A stretch of 64,000 nt of DNA from Sphingomonas citri (GTDB lineage: Bacteria; Pseudomonadota; Alphaproteobacteria; Sphingomonadales; Sphingomonadaceae): positions 620,001-684,000 of the forward strand of contig NZ_JAHXZN010000001.1 in the NCBI RefSeq assembly GCF_019429485.1, given 5' to 3'. Of the stretch, positions 9,419-18,712 are shown piece by piece. Every line of letters starts with the position of its first letter. Position 1 is the first letter of the stretch. The translations under genes and the position numbers were made by a program. The notes under the pieces are model-generated. The model was not told where the DNA came from. It was given only the letters and a program-made list of their open reading frames with translations, and made no database searches.

Positions 9419-10630
9419 ATGGATGCCGCGACCACCCGCCCTCCCCCCGCCGATCTCGGCAGCCGGATCGTGGCGCCGCTGTTCCACCGCATCCTCGACC
9501 GGGTTGATCGCGGGCTGGTGACAGGGGCAATCGAGGCCGAGCTGCCCGACGGCACACGCCGGCTGCTCGGCGGGCACGAGTCCGGACCGTTCGCGGCGGT
9601 GCGCGTGGTGCGCTGGCGCGCGCTGTGGCGACTGGTCAGCGCGGGCTCGATCGGCTGGTACGAGGGTTGGGAAGCGGGCGACTGGACCAGCCCCGATCCC
9701 GTTCCCGTATTCGACCTGTTCATGCGCAACCGCGCCGAGCTGGGCGATGTCGCGCGCGCCAAGCGCGGCGCGAGGCTGGCGGCGCGGCTCTTCCACCGCC
9801 TACGCCGCAACGACAGAGGCGGCGCGCGCCGCAACGTGGCGGCGCACTACGACCTCGGCAACGACTTCTATCGAGAGTGGCTCGACGAGACGCTGACCTA
9901 TTCCAGCGCGCGCTACCACGCGCCAGATGAGCCGCTCGCGGAAGCGCAGGGGCGCAAGCTGGCCGCGATCCTGGCGCGCACGGGGACGAGCGCGGGCCAG
10001 CGCGTGCTCGAGATCGGCTGCGGCTGGGGCTCGTTCGCGGCCGCCGCGGCGGCGGCAGGAATCGGTGTCCACGCGCTCACGCTCTCGACCGAGCAGCGTG
10101 ACCATGTCGCCGCGCGCGCGCTGCCGGGCGTGAGCGTGGCATTGTGCGACTACCGCGACGTCACCGGCGTTTACGACGGGGTCGCCTCGATCGAGATGGT
10201 CGAGGCAGTCGGCCCGGATTACTGGCCGGCATATTGCGCAACGCTGGCGCGCGTGCTGCAATCCGGAGGCCGCGCCGCGCTCCAGCTGATCGCGATCGCG
10301 GACGACGTCTGGGATGCCTATGCCGGCGGCGTCGACTTCATCCAGCGCTACATCTTCCCCGGCGGGTCGCTGGTGTCGGTCAGCCGCTTTCGGGCGATCG
10401 CCGCAGCGCACGGGTTGGCGTGGCAGGACGAGGAGCGCTTCGGGCTCGACTATGCCGAGACATTACTGGAGTGGCGCCGCCGCTTTGATCGCGCCGCCGC
10501 CGAGGGGCGACTGCCGGCCCGATTCGACGAGCAGTTCCAACGGCTGTGGCGTTACTATCTGATGTACTGCGAGGGCGGCTTCCGCGGCGGCGGTATCGAC
10601 GTGCTGCAAGTCACGCTGCTGAAGGAGTAG
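9419..10630 (+). CDS. cfa: cyclopropane-fatty-acyl-phospholipid synthase
   Basis: SAM-dependent methylene transfer to unsaturated phospholipid acyl chains at the inner membrane. It is 403 residues from ATG 9419 (MDAATTR). The SAM-binding motif VLEIGCGWGSF is at 196-206. The N-terminal lipid-binding region includes YEGWEAGDW at 81-89 and YDLGNDFYREWLD near 144-156. The C-terminal YYLMYCEGGF segment carries the conserved Cys region of the family. It follows the photolyase closely, so the two are probably cotranscribed, which fits a stress-response pairing (inferred). Confidence 0.93.
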   Translation: MDAATTRPPPADLGSRIVAPLFHRILDRVDRGLVTGAIEAELPDGTRRLLGGHESGPFAAVRVVRWRALWRLVSAGSIGWYEGWEAGDWTSPDPVPVFDLFMRNRAELGDVARAKRGARLAARLFHRLRRNDRGGARRNVAAHYDLGNDFYREWLDETLTYSSARYHAPDEPLAEAQGRKLAAILARTGTSAGQRVLEIGCGWGSFAAAAAAAGIGVHALTLSTEQRDHVAARALPGVSVALCDYRDVTGVYDGVASIEMVEAVGPDYWPAYCATLARVLQSGGRAALQLIAIADDVWDAYAGGVDFIQRYIFPGGSLVSVSRFRAIAAAHGLAWQDEERFGLDYAETLLEWRRRFDRAAAEGRLPARFDEQFQRLWRYYLMYCEGGFRGGGIDVLQVTLLKE

Positions 10631-10950
10631 CCGCCCCTTGTCGGGGCGTCCGATCGCGGGTCATCCCGAACGTGATCCGGGCTCCACCATGCCGCGCACA
10701 AGGGCGCGCGTCATCTTGCGGCAAGATGGACCCGGACTCGAAGACAGCGAGCAATTGTGACTTCTCCACGCCAGCCTCTCGAACTCGTCTTTGCTCCGGG
10801 CTGGTAGATCCGGACCTAGAAACGAGATGAACCTTCGCTTGGCTCAAGATCCTGACCTCGCCGGATCGCGGTCATGGAACGCGCAAGGTCAGTTTCTCGC
10901 GAAGATCCCCTTCCGGGAAGAGGATCCCGTCTCGTGCCCATCTCCTGTGC
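10631..10950. repeat. intergenic region with degenerate palindromic repeat
   Basis: This 320-bp gap between convergent genes holds, at about 10661-10740, CATCCCGAACGTGATCCGGG and later ATGGACCCGGACTCG. These are degenerate relatives of the GTCATCCC...GGATCCAC palindromes elsewhere in the window. The remaining bases show no gene and no clear T-tailed terminator. Confidence 0.5.
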
Positions 10951-13305
10951 TCAGAACCCGCGCCGCAGCGTCACGAAGAACTGGCGCGGCGCGCCGGCGA
11001 GCAGCGTCTGATTGTCCCCGCTAGCGGTGTAGCCATTGCTGCCGATGGTCGAGACATACTTCTTGTCGGTCAGGTTGGTGACGCTGCCCTCCAGCGCGAA
11101 ACCGCGGAAGAAGCCCATGTTCTCGCCGAAGCGCACGCCGATGCTGGCGTCCACCAGCACGCGCGCGCCGATCGACTGGTCGTTGAGGTAGGTGAAATAG
11201 CGCTTCGCCATATAGTCTGCCCCGACGCGGCCGAAGAAACGGCTGTCGTCGTACACGATCTCGCCCTTGGCCATGTGCTCGGGCGTGTCGACCACGGTCT
11301 TGCCCGCGGTCGCGGTCAGCACCGTGCCCGCGGCGTTGACCACGTCGTCCTGGTAGGTCGCCTTGTTGTAGCTGTAGCTGGCGAACAGGCTGAGCGGCTG
11401 GACCACGCGATAGAAGGCCGAGACCTCGCCGCCGTAGCTCTCCACCCCGCCGGCGTTGTTGAGGGTCGGCGGGTTGCCCTGGATGCCCGAGCCGTTCTGG
11501 AAGGTGAGCAGCCGGTCGTTGAAGTCGATGTAATAGCCTACCGCGGAGAGCTGGAGCCCGCCGGCGCGCAGACGCACGCCGCCCTCGGCGGTCTTGGAGG
11601 TCTCGGGCTTGATGCGCGAGCGGATCGCGTCGAAGCCGACCTGGGTGGTGCCGAACGGCCCCGCCGTGCCCGAGACGAAGGCGCGCATGTTCTCGGTGTA
11701 GCTGGCGAACAGCTCGGCACCGCCGCCCAGTGCGAAGACCGCCCCGGCCTGGGGCAGGAACCAGTCCTTCGACTCGATCTTGCCCGCCACCAGCACGCCG
11801 GTGAGCAGGTTGGCCTTGTTCTCGACGCGCATGCCCTTCCAGCCCGCGTTGATCGTCAGCCGGCCGAGCTGGAGCGTGTCGGCGACGTGATATTGCAGCG
11901 TCTCGGTATCGTAATTGCCCGCCCATTGCGTGAAGAACGGGTTCTCCTGATAGTCGAGCGCGCGGCGATTGGGCGTGGTGCCGTCGGCCATGCCGTAGAA
12001 GCGGCGCGCCTGGTCGAAGGCGTTGCTCTCATACCAGGCACCGACCTCGAAGCGATTGGCGCCGAGCTCGAGCGCCGCGTTGGTGAAGTTGCCCGCGCGC
12101 ATGATGCGGTATTCGGTGGTGCGGAACGACAGCGCCGAGCCGCCCGTGATCGGCGTGCCGTCGACGTCGGGCGCGCCCGCGGGCGTGGGCTGATAGGGCG
12201 TGATCCACGAGCCCTGCCCCTTGTTGCGGTGTATATAGCTGGTCGACACGATCGACAGCTGCGGCAGCAGCTGCGCCTCGAAGGTCACGCCGCCGAGCCA
12301 GTCGCGGCGCAGACCGGCGGCGTCGTAATAGACGTCGTCGAGCGTGCCGATCCCCGCCGGGAAGGCGAGGCCGACCCCCGGATAGGGCAAGGCCGCAGTG
12401 GCGCTGGCCGCGCGCGCTGCCTGGTTCTGCGCGATCTGCGCGAGCTGGAGCGCGAGTGGATAATCGTTCGAGATATTGTCGTTGTTCAGCCCGCGGCGGC
12501 GAATGATGTCGAGGCTGAGATCCTGGTAGTCGTTCTCGCGACGATCAGAAAAATTGAGGAAGGCGGTGATCTTGCCGTGCTCGCCCACCTCCTTCACCAC
12601 CTTGGCGTTGGCCTGGTGCTGGCGCTGCTCGCCAACGCCCTTCCACTTGTCGGTTTTGAGGAAGCCGTAGCTGAGATAGCCTTTGAGCCCACCGCCGAGA
12701 TCGCCCGACTCGGCGCGGACGAAGGCGCGATACGTCTGGTCGCTGCCATAGGTGCCCGAGGCGACGAGGTCGGCGGTGTCCGACGGCGCGCGGCTGACGA
12801 ACTGGAGCGTGCCACCGAGATTGCTGGTCGACGCGGTGCCGAGCGCGCCCGCGCCCTGCGCCACGGTGGTGCTGGCGATGTTCTCCGAGAGGATCGCGCG
12901 GCTAATGTGCAGGCCGTTGACGTTGCCGTAGCTCATGTCGCCGAGGGGCACGCCGTCGAGCGTGAAGCCGAGCTGGTTCTGGTTGAAGCCGCGCAGCGAG
13001 ATGCGCGTCGACCATTCATAGGCGCCGAAGGCGTCGGCCGACTGGAAGTTGACGCCGGGCAGCTTGGCCACCGCCTTGAGCGGCGAGGTGCCGGGGGTGA
13101 GCCGCTCGAGATCGGCCGAGGTCACCGTCTGCACCTGGCGGCTCTGGCCGAAGCCGAGCACGACCACGTCCTCGCCCTCGGTCGGCTGCTCGGGCGCGGT
13201 CTGATCGATCGACGCGGCGGTAGCGGGCGGCGGCGTGTCCTGCGCGAGCGCGGGCGCGGCGAACAGGCACGAGGCGCCGGCGAGCAGCATGTATTTGGCG
13301 GTCAT
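10951..13305 (-). CDS. TonB-dependent receptor
   Basis: An outer-membrane active-transport barrel of 784 residues. The signal peptide is MTAKYMLLAGASCLFAAPALAQ (1-22), followed by a plug domain with TSPLKAVAKLPGVNFQSADAFG and SLRGFNQNQLGFTLDGVPLG. The alternating beta-strand barrel ends in the aromatic C-terminus FFVTLRRGF. ATG 13305 was chosen because it puts the signal peptide at the N-terminus; an upstream in-frame ATG adds 13 residues of polar leader. The substrate is unknown. There is no adjacent TonB, siderophore or vitamin gene, and I see no B12-type riboswitch upstream. Confidence 0.92.
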   Translation of the reverse strand: MTAKYMLLAGASCLFAAPALAQDTPPPATAASIDQTAPEQPTEGEDVVVLGFGQSRQVQTVTSADLERLTPGTSPLKAVAKLPGVNFQSADAFGAYEWSTRISLRGFNQNQLGFTLDGVPLGDMSYGNVNGLHISRAILSENIASTTVAQGAGALGTASTSNLGGTLQFVSRAPSDTADLVASGTYGSDQTYRAFVRAESGDLGGGLKGYLSYGFLKTDKWKGVGEQRQHQANAKVVKEVGEHGKITAFLNFSDRRENDYQDLSLDIIRRRGLNNDNISNDYPLALQLAQIAQNQAARAASATAALPYPGVGLAFPAGIGTLDDVYYDAAGLRRDWLGGVTFEAQLLPQLSIVSTSYIHRNKGQGSWITPYQPTPAGAPDVDGTPITGGSALSFRTTEYRIMRAGNFTNAALELGANRFEVGAWYESNAFDQARRFYGMADGTTPNRRALDYQENPFFTQWAGNYDTETLQYHVADTLQLGRLTINAGWKGMRVENKANLLTGVLVAGKIESKDWFLPQAGAVFALGGGAELFASYTENMRAFVSGTAGPFGTTQVGFDAIRSRIKPETSKTAEGGVRLRAGGLQLSAVGYYIDFNDRLLTFQNGSGIQGNPPTLNNAGGVESYGGEVSAFYRVVQPLSLFASYSYNKATYQDDVVNAAGTVLTATAGKTVVDTPEHMAKGEIVYDDSRFFGRVGADYMAKRYFTYLNDQSIGARVLVDASIGVRFGENMGFFRGFALEGSVTNLTDKKYVSTIGSNGYTASGDNQTLLAGAPRQFFVTLRRGF

Positions 13306-13401
13306 GGTCTCTTCCCCCATTGTCGTTAGCGGGGGCGCCTGCACTAGGTCCGGGACGGGCCGATGACGGTTCGGTTGCGGTTATGCGACAGCGGGCTGGG
13401 A

Positions 13402-13480
13402 CGTGCTCCTGCGCATCCAGGAGCCCAGGGCCAAGCGGGCCAGCGTTCGCGGCCCTGGGTTCCTGCCTCCGCAGGCACAC
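13402..13480. repeat. intergenic inverted repeat
   Basis: Arms beginning ACGTGCTCCTGC at 13401 and ending GCAGGCACACG at 13480 pair with CCCAGGGCC/GGCCCTGGG in the inner stem. The element sits upstream of the TonB receptor and downstream of ctrA in the 248-bp gap. It belongs structurally with the dispersed palindromes in this window and lacks a T-tract. Confidence 0.7.
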
Positions 13481-13553
13481 GGGTCGACATCAGAACAACG
13501 GCCGCCGCACCCTCCGGTGCGACGGCCGCCGCCTCGGTCGATAGCGCCAGGTT

Positions 13554-14249
13554 TCACGCGACCTGCGCGGTCTCCTCGGGCTCGCGCAGCACGTAACCGC
13601 GGCCCCAGACGGTCTCGATGTAATTGTCGCCGCCGCACGCCAGGCTCAGCTTCTTGCGCAGCTTGCAGATGAAGACGTCGATGATCTTGAGCTCGGGCTC
13701 GTCCATCCCGCCGTAAAGATGGTTGAGGAACATCTCCTTGGTCAGCGTCGTGCCCTTACGCAGCGAGAGCAGCTCGAGCATCGCATATTCCTTGCCCGTC
13801 AGGTGCACGCGCGCGCCGTCGACCTCCACGGTCTTGGCGTCGAGGTTGACCGAGAGCTTGCCGGTCTTGATCACCGACTGCGAGTGGCCCTTCGAGCGGC
13901 GCACCACGGCGTGGATGCGCGCGACCAGCTCCTCGCGGTGAAACGGCTTGGTGACGTAGTCGTCGGCGCCGAAGCCGAAGCTGCGCACCTTGGAGTCCAT
14001 CTCGTTGATGCCCGAGAGGATCAGCACCGGGGTCTGCACCCGTGCGACGCGCAATTTCTTCAGCACGTCGTAGCCGTGCATGTCCGGCAAGTTGAGATCG
14101 AGCAGGATGATGTCGTAATCGTACAGCTTGCCGAGATCGAGGCCTTCCTCACCCAGATCAGTATTGTAGACGTTGAATCCCTCGGTCGACAGCATCAGCT
14201 CGATGGCCTTGGCGGTCGTCGGCTCGTCCTCGATCAGCAGCACGCGCAT
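13554..14249 (-). CDS. ctrA: cell cycle response regulator CtrA
   Basis: OmpR-type response regulator of 231 residues that controls cell-cycle, motility and division genes in Alphaproteobacteria. The receiver domain carries the acidic pocket E7/D9 region (LLIEDEP), the phosphoacceptor D51 (LLDLNLPD) and a conserved K in VTKPF. The C-terminal winged helix is about 125-225 and ends near [15 protein letters not shown], characteristic of CtrA. I chose ATG 14249 (MRVLLIEDE); the ATG two codons earlier is in frame but adds only MP. A TTAA-N7-TTAA box and a GANTC site lie about 90-125 bases upstream, as expected for autoregulation and methylation control. Confidence 0.97.
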   Translation of the reverse strand: MRVLLIEDEPTTAKAIELMLSTEGFNVYNTDLGEEGLDLGKLYDYDIILLDLNLPDMHGYDVLKKLRVARVQTPVLILSGINEMDSKVRSFGFGADDYVTKPFHREELVARIHAVVRRSKGHSQSVIKTGKLSVNLDAKTVEVDGARVHLTGKEYAMLELLSLRKGTTLTKEMFLNHLYGGMDEPELKIIDVFICKLRKKLSLACGGDNYIETVWGRGYVLREPEETAQVA

Positions 14250-14335
14250 CGGCAAATCCCCGGTTCGTCAACGCGAGAGACCCTGTCACCCGCGCTTCGC
14301 TACGTTCATACCCAATGGCTTCTGAACCAGAAAGG

Positions 14336-14350
14336 TTAATTCACACTTAA
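14336..14350. promoter_or_regulatory. CtrA-binding box (TTAA-N7-TTAA) upstream of ctrA
   Basis: TTAA at 14336-14339 and TTAA at 14347-14350 are separated by exactly seven bases, the consensus for CtrA binding established in Caulobacter. It lies 87-101 bases upstream of the ctrA ATG, and its right half overlaps the stop codon of the next gene. Autoregulation is inferred. Confidence 0.75.
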
Positions 14351-15465
14351 TCCGGACGTTCCGTTAATGTCGAATCTTCATTTTCTGTAACGGGCCGCGG
14401 CGTGCCCTTGGCGGTGAACAGCGTGCGCTCGCGCGAGCGCGGTATGTTTTCGCCGAGGACTTCGCGCAGGTAGAGGCTGCGCACCAGCGTGAAGCCGACC
14501 ACGAGAATGCCGCCCGAGAAGAACAGCCCGAACAGCCCGAAGACCGCGCCCGTCCCGATGATCGCGAAGAGGCTCAGCGCGGGCGGGATCGCGACGACCC
14601 GGCTGGTGACGAAGGGTGTGACGAAATTGGTCTGCACGACTCGCACCACCGCGAACACGGTGAGCGCCCAGACGAGCTGGTCGGTGCCCCTGGTCGCGGC
14701 CAGCCCCAGCGCGGGCAGCATCGCCGCGACAGGGCCTACATAAGGGATGAACTCGGACAGGCCGGTGAGCAGCCCCAGCAGTGCCGGCGAGGGCACGCCC
14801 GCGATCCACAGCCCGATCCCGACCATCGCGCCCATCGCGGTCATCTGGATCAGCTGCGCGCGCAGCCACAGCAGCAGCGTCGAGGCGACGTCGCCTAGCG
14901 CATCCTCCACCGCGGCGCGCTTGGATGGTGGCACCATCAGCAGGAAGCCGCGCTCGTAGATCTTGGGATCGACCGCGAAGAAGATCGCGCCGAACAACAC
15001 CAGCACCGCGTTGAGCAGGAGCTCGCCCGCCCCGCGCACGATCTCGCCGATGTCCTGCGCGACCCGGCTGCCCGCGAAGGCGGCCTGTACCGCGTCCGCC
15101 ACCTTCTCGCCCACCGGGCTCTGCGACATATAGGCCTGGAGCTGCCCGAGCAGCCCCGGCAACGCGACCACCAAGGTGTTGACCTGCGCGCGGAACTCGA
15201 CGCCGAACAGCCAGCCGAGCAGCGCCAGGAAGGCGAGCACGCTGGCGATCGCCGCCCCCATGGCGGCGCGCGGGCTCAGCCGGGTGCGGGTGGCATAGAC
15301 CTCGGCGATGGCGTGGATGATGATCGCGATCAGCATCGAGCCGAAAGCGAGGATCAGCAGGTGTCGCGCGAGATAGAGCGCGGCCAGCACGGCGACGATC
15401 AGCACCAGCCACAGCACGCGTCGGATGAAGCGCGCGTCGGGCTCGTCGGGGGCGAGCCGGTTCAT
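14347..15465 (-). CDS. AI-2E family transporter (PerM-like permease)
   Basis: A 372-residue inner-membrane protein of the PerM/TqsA/AI-2 exporter family. A pair of N-terminal helices (about 15-55) is followed by helix 3 near 66-88, an extracytoplasmic loop with GLLGQLQAYMSQ, then a cluster of helices including the family signature region GLLTGLSEFIPYVGPVAAMLPA at about 232-253. The C-terminal tail after 335 is charged and probably cytoplasmic. The family includes quorum-signal exporters and Na/H antiporters, so substrate assignment would be speculative. It reads towards ctrA, and its stop lies in the ctrA control region. Confidence 0.9.
   Translation of the reverse strand: MNRLAPDEPDARFIRRVLWLVLIVAVLAALYLARHLLILAFGSMLIAIIIHAIAEVYATRTRLSPRAAMGAAIASVLAFLALLGWLFGVEFRAQVNTLVVALPGLLGQLQAYMSQSPVGEKVADAVQAAFAGSRVAQDIGEIVRGAGELLLNAVLVLFGAIFFAVDPKIYERGFLLMVPPSKRAAVEDALGDVASTLLLWLRAQLIQMTAMGAMVGIGLWIAGVPSPALLGLLTGLSEFIPYVGPVAAMLPALGLAATRGTDQLVWALTVFAVVRVVQTNFVTPFVTSRVVAIPPALSLFAIIGTGAVFGLFGLFFSGGILVVGFTLVRSLYLREVLGENIPRSRERTLFTAKGTPRPVTENEDSTLTERPD
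14372..14376. promoter_or_regulatory. GANTC (CcrM methylation) site near ctrA promoter
   Basis: GAATC at 14372-14376 is a CcrM target. In Caulobacter a GANTC in the ctrA P1 promoter restricts transcription to the hemimethylated state after fork passage. Here the site lies about 22 bases beyond the CtrA box, inside the last codons of the neighbouring permease gene. A single pentamer can arise by chance, so only its position makes it notable. Confidence 0.5.
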
Positions 15466-15625
15466 GCGCGCGGCTGCGCGACGAGAAGGGATCGTTGCAT
15501 CGCCGGCACAACGCCCGGAACGACGAAAAGGCGCGCGGTGCCACGAAAAGCGCAGATGCGGATGGTGGAAGGTTGTACCAATCCCCGCCCGTTGGTCGCG
15601 CGATCCGGGACCGACTTACACGCCC

Positions 15626-15718
15626 TCATCCTGAACTCGTTTCAGGATCCACCGTCGTGCGACCTCAGCCGCTTCGGCGCATGCGGATCGGGGAATACTG
15701 AGACGAGCTCAGGATGAA
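15626..15718. repeat. intergenic imperfect inverted repeat
   Basis: CATCCTGAACTCGTTTCAGGATCCACC at the left and GAGACGAGCTCAGGATGAA at the right form imperfect inverted arms. The left arm is near-identical to the arm at 49776 (ACTCGTTTCAGGATCCAC). The 287-bp gap otherwise holds nothing recognisable. Confidence 0.7.
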
Positions 15719-15752
15719 GATGGAGCGTCAACGGAACCTTTGCCTACTCCCG

Positions 15753-17195
15753 CTACGCCGGCAGCAGGCTCAGCGGCGGCGTCCAATGCAGCAGCCCCTG
15801 ATACTCCTGCGGCGGCTCGGGCAGGGTCGCGCGCTCCGCCACCGCGGCGGCGAGACACAGACCGGCGACCAGCACCATCCAGGCGGGCACGCGACGCAGC
15901 GGATAGGTGTCCGCCAGCAGCACCGCGGCCAGCGCGGTCGCGAGCATCGGCCACAGGTGATAGCGCAGGTCGGTCGCGATCGAGATCGCGAGGAAGCTGA
16001 ATTCCACCGTCACCGCCGACGCGAGCAGCGCGATCGCGAGCTGACGCGGCGGCGCGTGGCGCCAGCGCCGCGTCCCGACCAGCAGCAGCAGCGCGAGCAG
16101 CAGCCAGGCGAACGGCCAAGCGATCGGGGTCAGCATCGCCTGGGCGACGAGCCACATCCACTGCTGCGCCTGCGGCCCCGGGCTGGCGAGCCCCAGATTG
16201 TTGGGCTCGCTGCCGCCGGTCGGCGCGGCGCCGGCGAGCCGGGCGGGCACCAGCCAGCGCTCGGTCATGTTCCAATGCGCCGCGCGCTGCGCGAGATAGG
16301 CGAGCGGGTGGTGGAGCGCGGCGTTGGCGAGCCGCAGGTACAGGTCGCCCCCGCGCTGCGCCTTGAGCGCCGCCACCGCGTCCACGCAGCCCGGCGTGTC
16401 GCCGAGCGGATCCCAGAAATAGGGCGTCACGCAGTCGTTCGCGCGGAGCTGCCGCGCCGCCTCGCGCGACAGGCCGACCGCGTGCGAGCCCGGCGCGCGC
16501 ACCGCGATGCCGGCGAGATCGTAGAGCGGCTGGGTCTTCTCCACCCCGCTCGACGCCGCGCCGATCAGCTGGTGGTTGACCGGCCCCGCGAGCGCCAGCG
16601 CCAGCACGAGCAGCACGCCCGAGGCGGCGATCAGCGCGCCCGCGCGCCGCACCGGGAACAGCCCCGCGATCAGCGGCGCCAGCGCGAAGGCGGCGTTGGC
16701 GCGCACCAGCAGCGCGTAGCCGAACAGCAGCGCGGCGAGCAGCGCCGCGGCGACGGGAACGGGACGGTCGCGCAGCCGCCACCAGGCCACGAGCCCGAAC
16801 GCCCCCAGCGCGGCACCGACCAGCTGCGCGTCCTTGAGCACCACCGCCTGCCAGCCGAGGAACGGCGGCAGCAGCCCGATCATCAGGATCATCCAGCCCG
16901 CGGCCGCCCGACCGATTCGCGCCAGCGCGCCCGCGATCAGTCCCAGGCCGAGCCAATAGCCGGTGAGCTGCAACACCAGCAGCGGAGTGGCGCCGTCGCC
17001 GAAGGGCAGCAGCCGGCGCCACAGCCACGCCATGACCGGCGGGTGCCAATCGTCGTAACGGCCGCTCAGGACCTGGCGGAACTGCTCGACCGAGTCATAT
17101 TCCGCCACCCCCGGCGCGAAGACCACCAACGACGCCAGCAACAGCGCCGCGGCGGCGATCAGCGGGTAACGGGCGGGGCGCGACGCATAGATCAT
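15753..17195 (-). CDS. polytopic membrane protein, possibly GT-C-type glycosyltransferase
   Basis: I do not recognise a specific family for this 480-residue protein. It has roughly 10-12 hydrophobic segments. A conserved-looking first periplasmic loop near residues 30-55 holds an acidic/His motif (YDSVEQ then WHPP), the arrangement seen in GT-C fold glycosyltransferases, where an early-loop Asp binds the lipid-linked sugar donor. A large loop lies around 215-300. It could transfer sugars to a lipid or polymer, or be a structural membrane protein. It stands alone, with no polysaccharide genes beside it. Confidence 0.6.
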   Translation of the reverse strand: MIYASRPARYPLIAAAALLLASLVVFAPGVAEYDSVEQFRQVLSGRYDDWHPPVMAWLWRRLLPFGDGATPLLVLQLTGYWLGLGLIAGALARIGRAAAGWMILMIGLLPPFLGWQAVVLKDAQLVGAALGAFGLVAWWRLRDRPVPVAAALLAALLFGYALLVRANAAFALAPLIAGLFPVRRAGALIAASGVLLVLALALAGPVNHQLIGAASSGVEKTQPLYDLAGIAVRAPGSHAVGLSREAARQLRANDCVTPYFWDPLGDTPGCVDAVAALKAQRGGDLYLRLANAALHHPLAYLAQRAAHWNMTERWLVPARLAGAAPTGGSEPNNLGLASPGPQAQQWMWLVAQAMLTPIAWPFAWLLLALLLLVGTRRWRHAPPRQLAIALLASAVTVEFSFLAISIATDLRYHLWPMLATALAAVLLADTYPLRRVPAWMVLVAGLCLAAAVAERATLPEPPQEYQGLLHWTPPLSLLPA

Positions 17196-17239
17196 ATGGC
17201 CGGATTATAGGACGCCCGGCGCCACCCCGCGTCGTTCGG

Positions 17240-18634
17240 TCAGATGTGCAGGGCGCGGTTGTAGGCGCCGAGCACGCTCTCGTGCATCATCTCGCTCAGC
17301 GTCGGGTGCGCGAACACCGTCTCCATCAGCTCGTGCTCGGTGGTCTCGAGCTGGCGCGCGACGACATAGCCCTGGATCAGCTCGGTCACCTCGGCGCCGA
17401 CCATGTGCGCGCCGAGCAGCTCGCCGGTCTTGGCGTCGAACACCGTCTTCACGAAGCCGTCCGCCTCGCCCAGCGCGATCGCCTTGCCGTTGCCGATGAA
17501 GGGGAATTTGCCCACCTTCACCTGGCGCCCGCTCTCCTTGGCCTTGGCCTCGGTGAGCCCGACGCTGGCGACCTGCGGGCGCGAGTAGGTGCACCCCGGG
17601 ATGTTCCACGTCTCGAACGGATGCGGGTCCTGCCCCGCGATCTTCTCGACGCAGACGACGCCCTCGTGGCTCGCCTTATGCGCCAGCCAGGGCGCGCCGG
17701 TGACGTCGCCGATCGCGTAGATCCCCTCGACGTTGGTGCGGCCATAGCCGTCGACCTTGATGTGGCCGCGCTCGGTCTGCACGCCGAGCGTCTCCAGCCC
17801 GATGTTCTCGGTGTTGGGGACGATGCCGATCGCGACGACGACGTGGCTATACTCCTCGGTCGCGCTCTTGCCGTCCTTCCCCTTGATCGTCGCCTTCACC
17901 GACGCCGCGCCGGTCTCGATCTTCTCCACGCCAGCGCCGGTGAGGATCTTGATCCCCTCCTTGGTGAGGCGCTTCTCCATGAAGGCGCTGACCTCCTCGT
18001 CCTCCACCGGCAGGATCCGCGGCAGCATCTCCACGACCGTGACGTCCGCGCCCATGTCGTTGTAGAAGCTGGCGAACTCGATCCCGATCGCGCCCGAGCC
18101 GATGACCAGCAGCTTGGTCGGCATCTCCTCGGGCACCATCGCGTGACGATAGGTCCAGATGCGCTTGCCGTCCGCCTTGGCGAAGGGCAGGTCGCGCGCG
18201 CGCGCGCCAGTGGCGACGATGATGTGCTTGGCCTCGAGCTCGACCGTGCCGCCGCCCTGCTTGACGCTCAGCTTCCCCTTGCCGGTGAGCGCGCCGACGC
18301 CCTCGACCACCGTCACCTTGTTCTTCTTCATCAGGCCTTTGACACCGGCGTTGAGCTGGCCGGCGACCTTGCGACTGCGCTCGACGATCTTGGTGAGATC
18401 GAAGCCGACATTGTCCGCCTTGAGCCCGTAGTCGGCGGCATGGGTCATATAATGGTAGACCTCGGACGTGCGCAGCAGCGCCTTGGTCGGGATACAACCC
18501 CAGTTGAGGCAGATGCCGCCGAGCCGCTCGCGCTCGACGATCGCGACCTTGAGCCCGAGCTGCGCCGCGCGGATCGCGGACACGTAGCCGCCGGGGCCCG
18601 AGCCCAGCACGATGAGGTCGTAGGTGTCAGCCAT
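17240..18634 (-). CDS. lpd: dihydrolipoyl dehydrogenase (E3)
   Basis: FAD disulfide oxidoreductase that reoxidises dihydrolipoyl groups of 2-oxoacid dehydrogenase complexes with NAD+. It has 464 residues. The FAD motif GSGPGG is at 11-16 and the redox disulfide C42/C47 is in GGICLNWGCIPTK. The NAD motif VIGSGAIGIEFASF lies near 175-190, and the catalytic HPTLSE is at 443-448. There is no N-terminal lipoyl domain. It lies in the same orientation as pdhC about 0.7 kb upstream, with a thioesterase and a small membrane protein between, so it is likely the E3 of pyruvate dehydrogenase. Confidence 0.96.
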   Translation of the reverse strand: MADTYDLIVLGSGPGGYVSAIRAAQLGLKVAIVERERLGGICLNWGCIPTKALLRTSEVYHYMTHAADYGLKADNVGFDLTKIVERSRKVAGQLNAGVKGLMKKNKVTVVEGVGALTGKGKLSVKQGGGTVELEAKHIIVATGARARDLPFAKADGKRIWTYRHAMVPEEMPTKLLVIGSGAIGIEFASFYNDMGADVTVVEMLPRILPVEDEEVSAFMEKRLTKEGIKILTGAGVEKIETGAASVKATIKGKDGKSATEEYSHVVVAIGIVPNTENIGLETLGVQTERGHIKVDGYGRTNVEGIYAIGDVTGAPWLAHKASHEGVVCVEKIAGQDPHPFETWNIPGCTYSRPQVASVGLTEAKAKESGRQVKVGKFPFIGNGKAIALGEADGFVKTVFDAKTGELLGAHMVGAEVTELIQGYVVARQLETTEHELMETVFAHPTLSEMMHESVLGAYNRALHI

Positions 18635-18712
18635 TGCGCCACTCCTGGGCCGCAGCCCCTGTTTGCCATCAGATGGGTGGCGCGGGTCGCGCGCGCACCG
18701 TGTAAAACCACG

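Noticed and set aside
11275..13329. Plus-strand open frame of about 680 codons antisense to the TonB receptor
   Set aside because: No recognisable domain and composition of a shadow frame; the minus strand encodes a complete receptor with signal peptide.
13306..13553. B12 or other riboswitch before the TonB receptor
   Set aside because: No B12-box-like sequence was found; the gap is mostly an inverted repeat of a dispersed type.
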